A DNA stretch of 43,406 nucleotides from Alistipes sp. (lineage in GTDB: Bacteria > Bacteroidota > Bacteroidia > Bacteroidales > Rikenellaceae). How positions within the stretch are numbered: position 1 is the first letter of the stretch; every line of letters starts with the position of its first letter. The notes beneath the pieces were generated by a model. The model made no database searches and was not told the DNA's origin. It saw only the letters and a program-made list of their open reading frames with translations. Positions 7,495-16,431 of this stretch are shown in pieces. Made by a program: the position numbers and the translations under genes. The stretch is taken from NCBI GenBank assembly GCA_017624955.1, contig JAGAMA010000036.1:1-43406 (forward strand), in the 5' to 3' direction.

Positions 7495-8864
7495 AACAGC
7501 GGAAGTTCTACGATAAATTCATCTTCGGTTTGCTCGACCCGGATCGGTTGGTCGGCCAGGTCGAGGTATTGTTGGCGTATGTTTTTCAGCCCCTTGCCCA
7601 TCGAGGGTTGCTTGCTCAGGCGGGGCTGCAGGCGGTTCTTGACACGCAGGTAATCCCCCTCGATCGTAATGACAACCTCTAAGGGCGCTTCGGCGCTGAC
7701 GGCGTTGTGCTTCGTGGCGTTCTCGATCAGCAGCTGCAGGGCGCAGGGGACGATGTGGCGCATGAGCACCTCGGAGGGGATCTCGTAGCGGACATTGAAT
7801 CCGCTCGTGAAGCGCTCCTGCAACAACTCGCCATACTTGCGGGCAAAGGTCAGCTCCTCTTGCAGCGTTACCAGCTCTTCGTCCTCGTTCTTCAGCATAT
7901 AGCGGTAGCAGTCGGCCAACTTGCGGATGAAGGCCGAGGCGCGGTCGGTCTGCTCCTCCTGCACCAGGTAGTCCAGGATGTTGAGCGAGTTGAACAAGAA
8001 GTGCGGGTTGATCTGCATCTTGAGCTTGTTGTAGCGGAACTGCGCCCGATGTTTCTTGCCTCGCTCGGCATGCAGCTCGGCCTGGGCCGTGAGCACATAG
8101 GCCACCAACTTAAAGAGGGCGTAGACCACGATGTCGCACAGGAGAATCACGGCGTAGAGCCTCAGGAAGGGCAGCATGGCGAAGATCTTCTCGTTGCCGT
8201 GCGGAAATTCGTAATAGACCAGAAGGGTGATCAGCGCCGAGAAGCAGATTGTCAGCACGACCGTACCGATAAAACGCCACTCCGTACGATCGAACAGATG
8301 CGCCCGCACGCTGACAAAGAGCATGTTGCCGCAAAGCAGCAGGAGGATGGCCACCGTGTTGTCGAGCAGGTGGTTCAGCTCCGTGGCGATGGAGGTTTGT
8401 GCAAAGTATACCGAGCTGAAAATCAGTGTGTAGGAGATGCGGAAGAGGAGAATCGCCAGCACGATGACGATGATCTGCGCAATGGGGGGCGACCAGCTGA
8501 TGCGCCGTTCGCTGTGCGTTTCGCGCAGACGGGCAAAGGCGTAGACGCCCCAACCGAGCAGCTCGGTGAAGAGGGCTGTCGTCAGGGCGGGAGCCAGCAC
8601 CTCGTCGGAGATGATGCGGGCCACAAGCGAAGCACCAAACGAGCCGAAGAGGTAGCCGGCAAAGGTACCCACAAGGGCCAGAACGGCGATCATCTCGGCC
8701 TGTATGTGGTGGCGGATGGCGATGATGACGACCATGGCCAGGGTCAGGATCGTCAAAGGCACATCATCCACATAATCGGCCATGCGGCTCAGGATGGCAA
8801 TCGCTGCGTGAGCCAGGGCGAAGAGGTGGATAATCCACGGCGTGGAGATCGAAGCTTGTTTCAT
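7491..8864 (-). CDS. LytS-type membrane sensor histidine kinase
   Basis: This protein of about 457 residues has a hydrophobic N-terminal half, roughly six to eight helices and residues ~8-240, with no large periplasmic loop. A short coiled linker and a His_kinase (PF06580) domain follow. The phospho-acceptor is His288 in KMQINPHFLFNSLN. The ATP-binding domain has the N-box in QLLIENATKHNAV and a glycine box in GKGLKNIRQQY. This family partners with LytTR regulators, and the next gene encodes one. ATG 8864 (MKQASISTPW) is preferred over an in-frame GTG five codons upstream. A membrane-embedded sensor of this type may detect an intramembrane or small-molecule signal. The ligand is unknown. Confidence 0.92.
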   Translation of the reverse strand: MKQASISTPWIIHLFALAHAAIAILSRMADYVDDVPLTILTLAMVVIIAIRHHIQAEMIAVLALVGTFAGYLFGSFGASLVARIISDEVLAPALTTALFTELLGWGVYAFARLRETHSERRISWSPPIAQIIVIVLAILLFRISYTLIFSSVYFAQTSIATELNHLLDNTVAILLLLCGNMLFVSVRAHLFDRTEWRFIGTVVLTICFSALITLLVYYEFPHGNEKIFAMLPFLRLYAVILLCDIVVYALFKLVAYVLTAQAELHAERGKKHRAQFRYNKLKMQINPHFLFNSLNILDYLVQEEQTDRASAFIRKLADCYRYMLKNEDEELVTLQEELTFARKYGELLQERFTSGFNVRYEIPSEVLMRHIVPCALQLLIENATKHNAVSAEAPLEVVITIEGDYLRVKNRLQPRLSKQPSMGKGLKNIRQQYLDLADQPIRVEQTEDEFIVELPLL

Positions 8865-8892
8865 GAATCGGTTTTGCACTTTTTCCGAATAC

Positions 8893-8923
8893 GAAAGGTA
8901 TGCATTTTTTGTCTTTTTTGCAA
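8893..8923 (-). promoter_or_regulatory. Promoter of the kinase-regulator-esterase operon
   Basis: On the minus strand TTG (8923-8921), a 20-bp spacer and TACCTTTC (8900-8893, one mismatch to TAnnTTTG) lie about 29 nt before the kinase ATG. It is divergent from the MFS/Sus promoter. Confidence 0.45.
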
Positions 8924-8965
8924 ATTATTTTTCGATTAGTGCCAAAATAGCCCCTTTTGCTCAAA

Positions 8966-9016
8966 CTTTCGTCCGTCCCATCCGTCCGTTCGTCGCTCCG
9001 ATTTCGCCATTCGTCG
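8966..9016 (+). promoter_or_regulatory. Three 9-bp direct repeats with 21-bp period (candidate LytTR sites)
   Basis: CTTTCGTCC (8966-8974), CGTTCGTCG (8987-8995) and CATTCGTCG (9008-9016) share CnTTCGTCs and are each separated by exactly 12 bp. LytTR regulators such as AgrA bind 9-bp direct repeats separated by about 12 bp. The last repeat ends 8 bp before the -33 TTG of the MFS/Sus promoter, an activator position. A LytTR gene lies in the divergent operon. Binding itself is inference. Confidence 0.55.
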
Positions 9017-9024
9017 GAGGTGAA

Positions 9025-9055
9025 TTGGCCGTTTGGGCGCGCCCGCGTATATTTG
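9025..9055 (+). promoter_or_regulatory. Promoter of the MFS/Sus operon
   Basis: TTG (9025-9027), a 20-bp spacer and TATATTTG (9048-9055) match the Bacteroidetes consensus. Transcription would begin near 9062, with the ATG at 9096. The candidate activator repeats lie immediately upstream. Confidence 0.65.
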
Positions 9056-9095
9056 TGTTACCAAACCAAAAAAACTAAACGTAAAAACCTAAAAT

Positions 9096-10403
9096 ATGCA
9101 AAAACGTGACCTGTCGTTTTGGCAGATGTGGAATCTGAGCTTCGGTTTCTTCGGAGTTCAGATCGCTTATGCGCTTCAGAGCGCCAACATCAGCCGTATC
9201 TTCGCCACGCTCGGCGCCGATCCCCACGATTTGAGTTTCTTCTGGATTCTGCCCCCGTTGATGGGTATGATCGTCCAGCCGCTGGTCGGCACCTGGAGCG
9301 ATAAGACCTGGTGCCGTTGGGGCCGTCGTAAGCCCTACCTCTACCTGGGTGCCCTGGTGGCCGTAGCCGTGATGGCCTTCCTCCCGAATGCCGGTTCGCT
9401 CGGCCTGACCGTCAAGATGGCCATGTCGTTCGGCCTGGTGATGCTCATGTTGCTCGATACGTCGATCAATATGGCCATGCAGCCCTTCAAGATGATGGTG
9501 GGCGATATGGTCAATGAGCGCCAAAAGGCCAAGGCCTACTCGATCCAGTCGCTGCTGTGCAACGCCGGTTCGCTGGTGGGCTATCTCTTCCCCTACCTCT
9601 TTACCTGGATCGGTATCTCGAATGTGGCTCCCGAGGGCGTGATTCCCGACTCGGTGATCTACTCGTTCTATGTAGGTGCCGCCATCCTGATCCTCTGTGT
9701 GCTCTACACGGGTGCCACGGTCAAGGAGATGGACCCCAAAGAGTATGCCGCATTCCATAACCTGACGGAAAAAGAGGAGGAGCAGCAGGAGAAGCCCGGT
9801 CTTGTGAAGCTCCTCGTGCACGCTCCGAAGGCCTTCTGGCAGATCGGTCTGGTGCAGTTCTTCTCGTGGGTGGCCTTCCTTTATATGTGGACCTACACGA
9901 ACGGCGGTATCGCCGAGACGATTTGGGGTACGAAGGATGTCGCTTCGGCAGGCTACCAGGCGGCCGGTGACTGGGTCGGCGTACTGTTTGCCGTGCAGGC
10001 CGTGGGTTCGATCCTTTGGGCCATGGTGCTGCCCCTGTTTAAGAACGTCAAGGTGGGCTATGCCGTGAGCCTTGTGCTGGGCGGTCTGGGCTTTATCTCG
10101 ACGGCCATGATTCACGACCAATACTTATTATTTATATCATACCTGCTGATCGGTTGCGGTTGGGCCGCCATGCTGGCCATGCCGTTTGCCCTGTTGACCA
10201 ACTCGCTTTCGGGTAGCTCGATGGGCGCTTATCTCGGTCTGTTCAACTGCACGATCTGCCTGCCGCAGATCATCGCCGCCCTGATCGGTGGCGTGCTGCT
10301 GAAGATGGTCGGTGGCGAGCAGATCATGATGCTCGTCGTAGCCGGTGTCTCGCTCCTCTTGGGTGCGGTGGCCGTGATCGGTATCCAGACCAAGAAGGCG
10401 TAA
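9096..10403 (+). CDS. MFS sugar transporter (SLC45/GPH-like, maltose-type)
   Basis: This 435-residue inner-membrane protein has about 12 hydrophobic helices and a charged central loop (KEMDPKEYAAFHNLTEKEEEQQEK, shown in part). The loop 2-3 signature DKTWCRWGRRKPY and the QSANISRIF … MGMIVQPLVG segments are typical of the sucrose/maltose SLC45-like branch of the major facilitator superfamily. It is the first gene of the starch operon, so it most likely imports glucose or malto-oligosaccharides released in the periplasm. Substrate assignment comes from context. The next gene, susC, follows after 85 bp with no terminator visible, so co-transcription is likely. Confidence 0.9.
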   Translation: MQKRDLSFWQMWNLSFGFFGVQIAYALQSANISRIFATLGADPHDLSFFWILPPLMGMIVQPLVGTWSDKTWCRWGRRKPYLYLGALVAVAVMAFLPNAGSLGLTVKMAMSFGLVMLMLLDTSINMAMQPFKMMVGDMVNERQKAKAYSIQSLLCNAGSLVGYLFPYLFTWIGISNVAPEGVIPDSVIYSFYVGAAILILCVLYTGATVKEMDPKEYAAFHNLTEKEEEQQEKPGLVKLLVHAPKAFWQIGLVQFFSWVAFLYMWTYTNGGIAETIWGTKDVASAGYQAAGDWVGVLFAVQAVGSILWAMVLPLFKNVKVGYAVSLVLGGLGFISTAMIHDQYLLFISYLLIGCGWAAMLAMPFALLTNSLSGSSMGAYLGLFNCTICLPQIIAALIGGVLLKMVGGEQIMMLVVAGVSLLLGAVAVIGIQTKKA

Positions 10404-10488
10404 GTGGTAGAACACTCAATTCCCTTACAAGGAACATATATAAACAATTTCTATAACCAAATTTATTAACTAACACTAAAAAAGCCCT

Positions 10489-13400
10489 ATGAGAAAATTT
10501 CTCGCAATGTGCTTGGGTATGATGCTACTGGGCATCGTTACCCCGCATCTCGCGCTTGCCCAAGGCAAGTACGAGGTGAAGGGCGTCGTGGTGGACGCCG
10601 CCGGTATCCCCGTGATCGGAGCTACGATCATCGAGGTAGGTACCGTGAACGGTACGACGACCGACATCGACGGTCAGTACGTACTGAATGTAAAAGACGC
10701 CAATTCGGTTGTCTCGGTCAGCTACATCGGTTATAAGACCGTGGAGCTGGTTGCCTCGTCGGAGTTGCTGAAGAACCTGACGCTGGAGGAGGACCTGATG
10801 ACCCTCGACGAAGTCGTCGTGATCGGTTATGGTGGCGTGAAGAAGAGCGATATGACCGGTTCGGTTGTAGCGATCAAGGCCGAGGATGTGAACCGCGGTG
10901 CGGTGACCTCGCCCGATCAGCTGCTGCTGGGTAAGGTGCCGGGTCTGTTGGTAACGCCCGCTTCGGGTGAGCCGGGTACCGGTGCACAGATCCGCATCCG
11001 TGGTAACGCTTCGCTCAACGCCTCGAACAACCCGCTTATCGTGATCGACGGTGTGCCCGTGACGGGCGATGGTGGTGCCGGTATGGGTAACCCGCTGGCT
11101 ACCGTGAACCCCGACGACATCGACACCTACACCGTGCTGAAGGATGCTTCGGCTACGGCTATCTACGGTTCGCGTGCTTCGAACGGTGTGATTATCATCA
11201 CCACGAAGAAGGGTAAGGGCCAGAAGATGCAGGTAAGCTACAACTCGTCGTACACGGTGAAGAACAACTCGGATGAGATTGATGTTCTTTCGGGTCAGGA
11301 GTATGCCGATTACATGACCAATGTATATCAGACCAACGCTTCGGATGCCGAGAAGATCCAGTCGCTGCTGGGTTACAACGGTAAGATCTATGACACCAAC
11401 TGGCAGGATATGATCTACCGCACGGCCTTCTCGACCGACCACGCGCTGTCGGTTTACGGCAACAACGAGAAGGGTAACTTCCCCTATCGTGTTTCGGTAG
11501 GTGCCAACTACGATCAGGGTACGGTAAAGGGTGGTGACAACACGCGTGTAAATGCCAGCGTGAACCTCGCTCCGAAGTTCTTCGACGATCACCTGACCGT
11601 GAACCTGAATGTGAAGGGTCTGTACAACAAGTCGAACTGGACGAACAACGCCGTGGGCGATGCCCTGTCGTATGACCCCACGAAGCCGGTTCACTTCCTC
11701 AACGCTGATGGTACGGTAAATAAGTCGATTGCCAACGGTTACTTCAACTGGGGTATTATCGACGAGGCCGGCAACTTCAACCCCGAGAAGAATGCCAACA
11801 CGAACCCGATGTCGAGCCTGAACGACTATGTAAACTACTCGTCGACCTGGCGTTCGATCGGTAACGTACAGCTCGACTATAAGATCCACGGTCTGGAGGA
11901 TCTGCGTCTGAACCTGAACCTGGGTTATGACGTAGCCGAGTCGCAGGGTACGCAGTACAACACGCTTGGTTCGTATGCCAACCTGAAGTCGGGTGCCGAG
12001 GATTCGTTCTCGAACTGGCGTACCTACAACGCCAACACCCTGTTGGAGTTCTATGCCAACTATAACAAGGAGTTCGGTATCCACCGTCTGGATGTGATGG
12101 GTGGTTACTCGTGGCAGCGCAATTTCGTCAAGACGCAGTCGCTGCGTTACTACAACGCCAACCGTGACGAGTTCCACTCGTCGAGCTCCACGGAGGAGTC
12201 GCGCAAGCCCTATCCGAAGGAGTACTACCTGATCTCGTTCTTCGGTCGTATCAACTACTCGATCGACTCGCGCTACCTGTTCACCTTCACCGTGCGTGAG
12301 GATGCTACGTCGCGCTTCTCGGAGGATAACCGTTGGGGCTTCTTCCCCTCGGCTGCCTTTGCCTGGAACATCGCTCAGGAGCAGTTCCTCCAGGATTCGA
12401 AGGCCCTCTCGGCCCTCAAGCTCCGTCTGGGTTGGGGTCAGACCGGTCAGCAGGATATTGGCGATAACTACTATCCCCACATTCCGCTCTATCAGTATGT
12501 AAACAACGGTAATACGCAGTATATGCCGGGCATCGGCGGTACGCTGGCTCCGCAGGCCTACAACTCGGGTATCAAGTGGGAGACCACGACGACCTACAAT
12601 GCCGGTATCGATTTCGGCTTCCTGTCGGGTCGCATCAATGGTGCTGTGGATTACTACTACCGTCACACGACCGACCTGCTGTCGGAGATTGACGTACCGA
12701 CCGGCTCGAACTTCACGAACCGCCTGATGTCGAACATCGGTGAGATGGTGAACCAGGGTGTCGAGGTATCGTTGAACCTGATCCCCGTACAGACCGAGGA
12801 TTGGAACTGGACGATCAACCTCAATGGTACCTGGCAGCAGACCGAGATTGGTGACCTGAACGACAACTTCGTGAAGGTAGGTTCGTCGCTCTCGGGTACG
12901 GGCGGTAACTCGTCGGTACACTACAAGGGCTTCTCGCCTTACACCTTCTACCTCTACCAGCAGGCTTATGATGCCGCCGGTAAGCCCATCATGAACACCT
13001 TCATCGACCGCAACGAGGATAGTCAGATCACCGAGGATGACAAGTACATCACGGGTCGCTCGGCTACGCCCGACTTCTACTACGGTATCTCGATGCAGCT
13101 CAACTACAAGAATTGGGACTTCGGTTTCAACGGCCACGGTACGATCGGCAACTACGCCATCAACAAGCTGGCAGTCGATAACTCGTCGACCTACTGCGGT
13201 ACGCTGGCTTACAACTACCTGCGCAACCTCAACGAGTACAACTTCCGCACGGGCTTCACGGGCAACACCTCGACCGATCAGGCCTACTCGGATATGTTCA
13301 TTGAGAACGCATCGTTCTTCCGCCTGGATGATATCAACCTCGGTTACACCTTCCGTGAGGTAGGCAAGTCGAAGATGAATATCCGCGTGGCTGCTTCGTG

Positions 13401-13527
13401 CCAGAACGTATTTACGATCACCGACTACTCGGGTCTGGATCCCGAGGTTAACAACGCCGACGGTGTATACAGCACGCTTATCCCGCGTCCTCGTCTCTAC
13501 ACGCTGCGTCTGAACATTAACTTCTAA
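10489..13527 (+). CDS. susC: SusC-like TonB-dependent outer-membrane transporter
   Basis: This 1012-residue barrel imports malto-oligosaccharides across the outer membrane with SusD. In order it has a signal peptide (to ~residue 25, ALAQG) and a carboxypeptidase-D regulatory-like domain (~27-105, VKGVVVDAAGIPVIGATI). A TonB-box-like/SusC signature LDEVVVIGYG comes next, then a plug domain (~115-240 with IRIRGNASLNASNNPL and SRASNGVIIITTKKG) and the beta-barrel, ending LRLNINF. The length is normal for SusC. The gene uses a very strict codon set (TCG Ser, CTG/CTC Leu), consistent with strong expression. It lies 20 bp upstream of susD. Confidence 0.95.
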   Translation: MRKFLAMCLGMMLLGIVTPHLALAQGKYEVKGVVVDAAGIPVIGATIIEVGTVNGTTTDIDGQYVLNVKDANSVVSVSYIGYKTVELVASSELLKNLTLEEDLMTLDEVVVIGYGGVKKSDMTGSVVAIKAEDVNRGAVTSPDQLLLGKVPGLLVTPASGEPGTGAQIRIRGNASLNASNNPLIVIDGVPVTGDGGAGMGNPLATVNPDDIDTYTVLKDASATAIYGSRASNGVIIITTKKGKGQKMQVSYNSSYTVKNNSDEIDVLSGQEYADYMTNVYQTNASDAEKIQSLLGYNGKIYDTNWQDMIYRTAFSTDHALSVYGNNEKGNFPYRVSVGANYDQGTVKGGDNTRVNASVNLAPKFFDDHLTVNLNVKGLYNKSNWTNNAVGDALSYDPTKPVHFLNADGTVNKSIANGYFNWGIIDEAGNFNPEKNANTNPMSSLNDYVNYSSTWRSIGNVQLDYKIHGLEDLRLNLNLGYDVAESQGTQYNTLGSYANLKSGAEDSFSNWRTYNANTLLEFYANYNKEFGIHRLDVMGGYSWQRNFVKTQSLRYYNANRDEFHSSSSTEESRKPYPKEYYLISFFGRINYSIDSRYLFTFTVREDATSRFSEDNRWGFFPSAAFAWNIAQEQFLQDSKALSALKLRLGWGQTGQQDIGDNYYPHIPLYQYVNNGNTQYMPGIGGTLAPQAYNSGIKWETTTTYNAGIDFGFLSGRINGAVDYYYRHTTDLLSEIDVPTGSNFTNRLMSNIGEMVNQGVEVSLNLIPVQTEDWNWTINLNGTWQQTEIGDLNDNFVKVGSSLSGTGGNSSVHYKGFSPYTFYLYQQAYDAAGKPIMNTFIDRNEDSQITEDDKYITGRSATPDFYYGISMQLNYKNWDFGFNGHGTIGNYAINKLAVDNSSTYCGTLAYNYLRNLNEYNFRTGFTGNTSTDQAYSDMFIENASFFRLDDINLGYTFREVGKSKMNIRVAASCQNVFTITDYSGLDPEVNNADGVYSTLIPRPRLYTLRLNINF

Positions 13528-13547
13528 TCAAACCAAGCACTGCAATT

Positions 13548-15230
13548 ATGAAAAAGTTCTTATTATATAGTGTAGCGCTTCTGACCTCGGCTGCGATGAT
13601 CACCTCTTGCTTGGGTGACCTGGATGCCGAGCCGCTGGCCGATACGACCATCACGGCCGACAAGGCCTTCGAGAAGCCGGAGAGCTACGATCAGTATGTG
13701 AACTATGCATACAGCTACTTCTCGCTCGTATCGCAGGGTGATCCGGGTTCGTCGGATATCGCCGTATCGGATGCCGGTCAGAGTGAGTTCACCCGTCAGT
13801 ATATGTTCCTCAACGAGCTTTCGGTCGATGGCCTGAAGTGTATTTGGGGCGATGATTATGTGGATGGTCTGCAGTACAACAAGTGGACGACGACGAATGC
13901 TGCCGTAATGGCCGTTTACCTGCGTGGTCTGAAGGGTGTGGCTATCTGCAACCAGTTCCTCGATGAGACGGTTTCGGGCGACGGTGCCGTATCGGGCCGT
14001 GGTCACGAGTCGAAGCTCTCGGATGTACGCGCTTACCGCGCCGAGATGCGTCTGCTGCGTGCCATCTACTATGAGATTCTGATGGACCTCTATGGCAATC
14101 CTCCTTTGGTATTGCCCGAGAACATCGGTTCGACCAACTTCCCGAAGCAGCTGGGTCGTGAGGGTCTCTTTGCTTGGCTCGAGAACGAGCTGCTGGAGCT
14201 CACGAAGGATGAGTATCTGCCCGCACAGCGCGTAGCATATCCGCGTCTGTCGAAGGGTGCTGCCTGGGCTGTTCTGGCTCGTATGTACCTCAACGCCGAG
14301 GTTTACACCGGTACGGCTCGCTGGGCTGATGCACAGCAGGCTGCCGAGAAGGTAATTGCGGAGGGTGGCTATGAGCTTTGCCCCGAGTATGCCAACCTGT
14401 TCCGTCAGGACAACTCGACCAACGGCGCCCAGAACGAGTTTATCGTAGCTTCGATCTACGATGCTCAGACGACCCAGAGCTGGGGTGGTACGACCCACCT
14501 GCTCTATGCTACGGTGAACAGCGACCTGCGTACCATCGTATCGTCGATGTTCGGCTTCTCGAGCGACATCTATAAGAACCAGTGGAATGGTTACCATGTT
14601 CCCGATGAGTTTGTACAGGAGAACTTCGCTCTTCAGGGTGTTGAGTGGGGTCAGAACACGTCGTGGGGCTACGACCGCGAGGTCAACGATAAGCGTGCCA
14701 TGTTCACCAACGCCGGCTTCAGCCAGAAGTTCGAGAACGAGGTTGCCGATATTACGACCGGTTGGGCTTGCTTGAAGTGGGTTCCCCTGACTTCGGATAA
14801 CCGCCCGAACCTCATTGAGCTCGATATCGAGTTCTCGTCGGCCGACTTCCCGATCTTCCGTCTGGCTGAGATGTACCTGATTTCGGCCGAGGCCGAGGCT
14901 CGTCTCAATGGCGGTTCGCTGACCTCGTCGAGCGCCGGTTACAAGCGCATCGCCGAGCTGCGTGAGCGCGCCAACGGCGTGGCCGATATGCCGCTGACGA
15001 TCGACCTGGATTACATCCTCAAGGAGCGCACGCGTGAGCTCTATTGGGAGGGCCACCGTCGTGTAGACCTGATCCGCTACGGTCACTTCACGTCGGCTTC
15101 GTTCCCCTGGCCCTACAAGGGTGGTATCGAGAATGGTGCCGTGGCTCTGTCGGATCACCTGAAGGTGTTCCCGATCATCACGACCGACCTGATCGCCAAC
15201 CCCAACCTGGTACAGAACCCGGGTTATTAA
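13548..15230 (+). CDS. susD: SusD-like glycan-binding lipoprotein
   Basis: This 560-residue RagB/SusD-family protein forms the lid over the SusC barrel and binds starch. The lipobox MITSC gives lipid attachment at Cys21. The following CLGDLDAEP contains acidic residues of the kind found in Bacteroidetes surface-export signals, so cell-surface display is likely. SusD hallmarks include the N-terminal helical region with YSYFSLV, RLLRAIYYEILMDLYG, and the C-terminal FRLAEMYLISAEAEARL and RTRELYWEGHRRVDLIRYG. It lies between susC and a susE-like gene as in the canonical Sus operon. Confidence 0.95.
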   Translation: MKKFLLYSVALLTSAAMITSCLGDLDAEPLADTTITADKAFEKPESYDQYVNYAYSYFSLVSQGDPGSSDIAVSDAGQSEFTRQYMFLNELSVDGLKCIWGDDYVDGLQYNKWTTTNAAVMAVYLRGLKGVAICNQFLDETVSGDGAVSGRGHESKLSDVRAYRAEMRLLRAIYYEILMDLYGNPPLVLPENIGSTNFPKQLGREGLFAWLENELLELTKDEYLPAQRVAYPRLSKGAAWAVLARMYLNAEVYTGTARWADAQQAAEKVIAEGGYELCPEYANLFRQDNSTNGAQNEFIVASIYDAQTTQSWGGTTHLLYATVNSDLRTIVSSMFGFSSDIYKNQWNGYHVPDEFVQENFALQGVEWGQNTSWGYDREVNDKRAMFTNAGFSQKFENEVADITTGWACLKWVPLTSDNRPNLIELDIEFSSADFPIFRLAEMYLISAEAEARLNGGSLTSSSAGYKRIAELRERANGVADMPLTIDLDYILKERTRELYWEGHRRVDLIRYGHFTSASFPWPYKGGIENGAVALSDHLKVFPIITTDLIANPNLVQNPGY

Positions 15231-15271
15231 TCGAAGCGAAACAGATATTAAACGCTTAAAACGAAAAGATT

Positions 15272-16342
15272 ATGAAATACATGAAATATCTTGCGACCCT
15301 CGCCATGGCAGCGTTTACGTTTGCTTCGTGTGAGACGGACGTGGAGCAGGTTAAGCTCGCCCCCGAGTCGGAGTTCGTGACTCCGGTGCTCAGTGAGCAG
15401 GGCGACATCGTGGTCAATGCCGACAACGTAGAAAAGGAGGCGGTAACCTTCACCTGCTCGGAGGCCGATTTCGGTCAGCCGGTAGCTATCAGCTACAAAC
15501 TCTACTTTGAGAAGGATGGTACGGAGGTCTTCGTGGCCGAGTCGAACTATCCCGCTATCACGATTAAGAAGTCGGATCTGAATGGTAAAATCGTCAATGG
15601 TCTGGGCGTTGCCGCCAACGAGTCGGCCGTGATCAATGCCTATATCATCGCCTTTGCCGGTGCTTCGGAGATGAGCACGCAGAAGTCGAACGTGATCTCG
15701 TTCTCGGTGCAGACCTTCAAGGCTGCCATGCGTAAGTATCACCTCTGCGGTGTGTTCAATGGCTGGGATGCCGGTAACGCCGTTGAGATTTGGGAGAACA
15801 AGGGTGGCTCGAACATCTACGAGGCCCTGGTAAATCTGCCCGAGGATGCTACCAACACGCCGGGTATGTCGGGCTTCAAGGTGCTGCCGAACCGCGCTTG
15901 GGACGGTGGCGAGTTGGGCTATGGCGGTTTCTCGACCCTGGGTGCCCAGTTCGAGTCGTCGAGCGACGGTAACCTGCTGCTGCCCGCCGGTATCTGGCTC
16001 ATCACGATCGACCTGAACAACATGGCTATCGATGCCAAGCAGTACACGCAGGTAGATATCATGGGTTCGTTCAACGGTTGGTCGGATCCGATGGTGATGA
16101 CCTACGATGCAGCAGCCAACGTATGGAAGACCCCGTCGGCTATCGATGCAGGTCAGGAGTTCAAGTTCCGCCTGAACAACAGCTGGGATGTAAACTACGG
16201 TGGTGGTACGGACGCTTCGGAGCTCTATCCCGAGGGCTTCGAGCTGATTCAGGGTGCAGGTAACATCCTCTGCCCCTCGAATGCAGTGATCTGTCTGCAC
16301 GCCAACTGCACGCCGTGGGTTGTAACCTATGAAGTACAGTAA
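15272..16342 (+). CDS. susE: SusE-like starch-binding lipoprotein
   Basis: This 356-residue lipoprotein has the lipobox TFASC (Cys20), followed by the acidic CETDVEQ expected of a surface lipoprotein. Residues ~30-145 resemble the SusE Ig-like N-terminal domain (DNVEKEAVTFTCSEADFG … KSNVISFSV). Two starch-binding modules of SusE/SusF type follow, opening with YHLCGVFNGWDAG (~153) and VDIMGSFNGWSDP (~260). This architecture and length are close to B. thetaiotaomicron SusE. The protein has no catalytic domain and is expected to retain starch at the surface. ATG 15272 and an in-frame ATG at 15281 are both possible starts. Confidence 0.88.
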   Translation: MKYMKYLATLAMAAFTFASCETDVEQVKLAPESEFVTPVLSEQGDIVVNADNVEKEAVTFTCSEADFGQPVAISYKLYFEKDGTEVFVAESNYPAITIKKSDLNGKIVNGLGVAANESAVINAYIIAFAGASEMSTQKSNVISFSVQTFKAAMRKYHLCGVFNGWDAGNAVEIWENKGGSNIYEALVNLPEDATNTPGMSGFKVLPNRAWDGGELGYGGFSTLGAQFESSSDGNLLLPAGIWLITIDLNNMAIDAKQYTQVDIMGSFNGWSDPMVMTYDAAANVWKTPSAIDAGQEFKFRLNNSWDVNYGGGTDASELYPEGFELIQGAGNILCPSNAVICLHANCTPWVVTYEVQ

Positions 16343-16368
16343 GTAAGTAGAGTCAAAACACGACGGAT

Positions 16369-16413
16369 GAGTGGGGCTGAAGCCCCCGCGGTCGAAGCCC
16401 CCTCACCGTTTTT
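16369..16413 (+). terminator. Attenuator-like terminator between susE and susF
   Basis: GAG-T-GGGGCT (16369-16378) can pair with AGCCCC-CTC (16396-16404), followed closely by CGTTTTT. The same left arm GGGGCT can alternatively pair with the adjacent AGCCCC at 16380-16385. Two mutually exclusive hairpins, one of them terminator-like, lie inside the operon, suggesting partial termination. Confidence 0.55.
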
Positions 16414-16431
16414 AACAACAACAAAGCAAAC

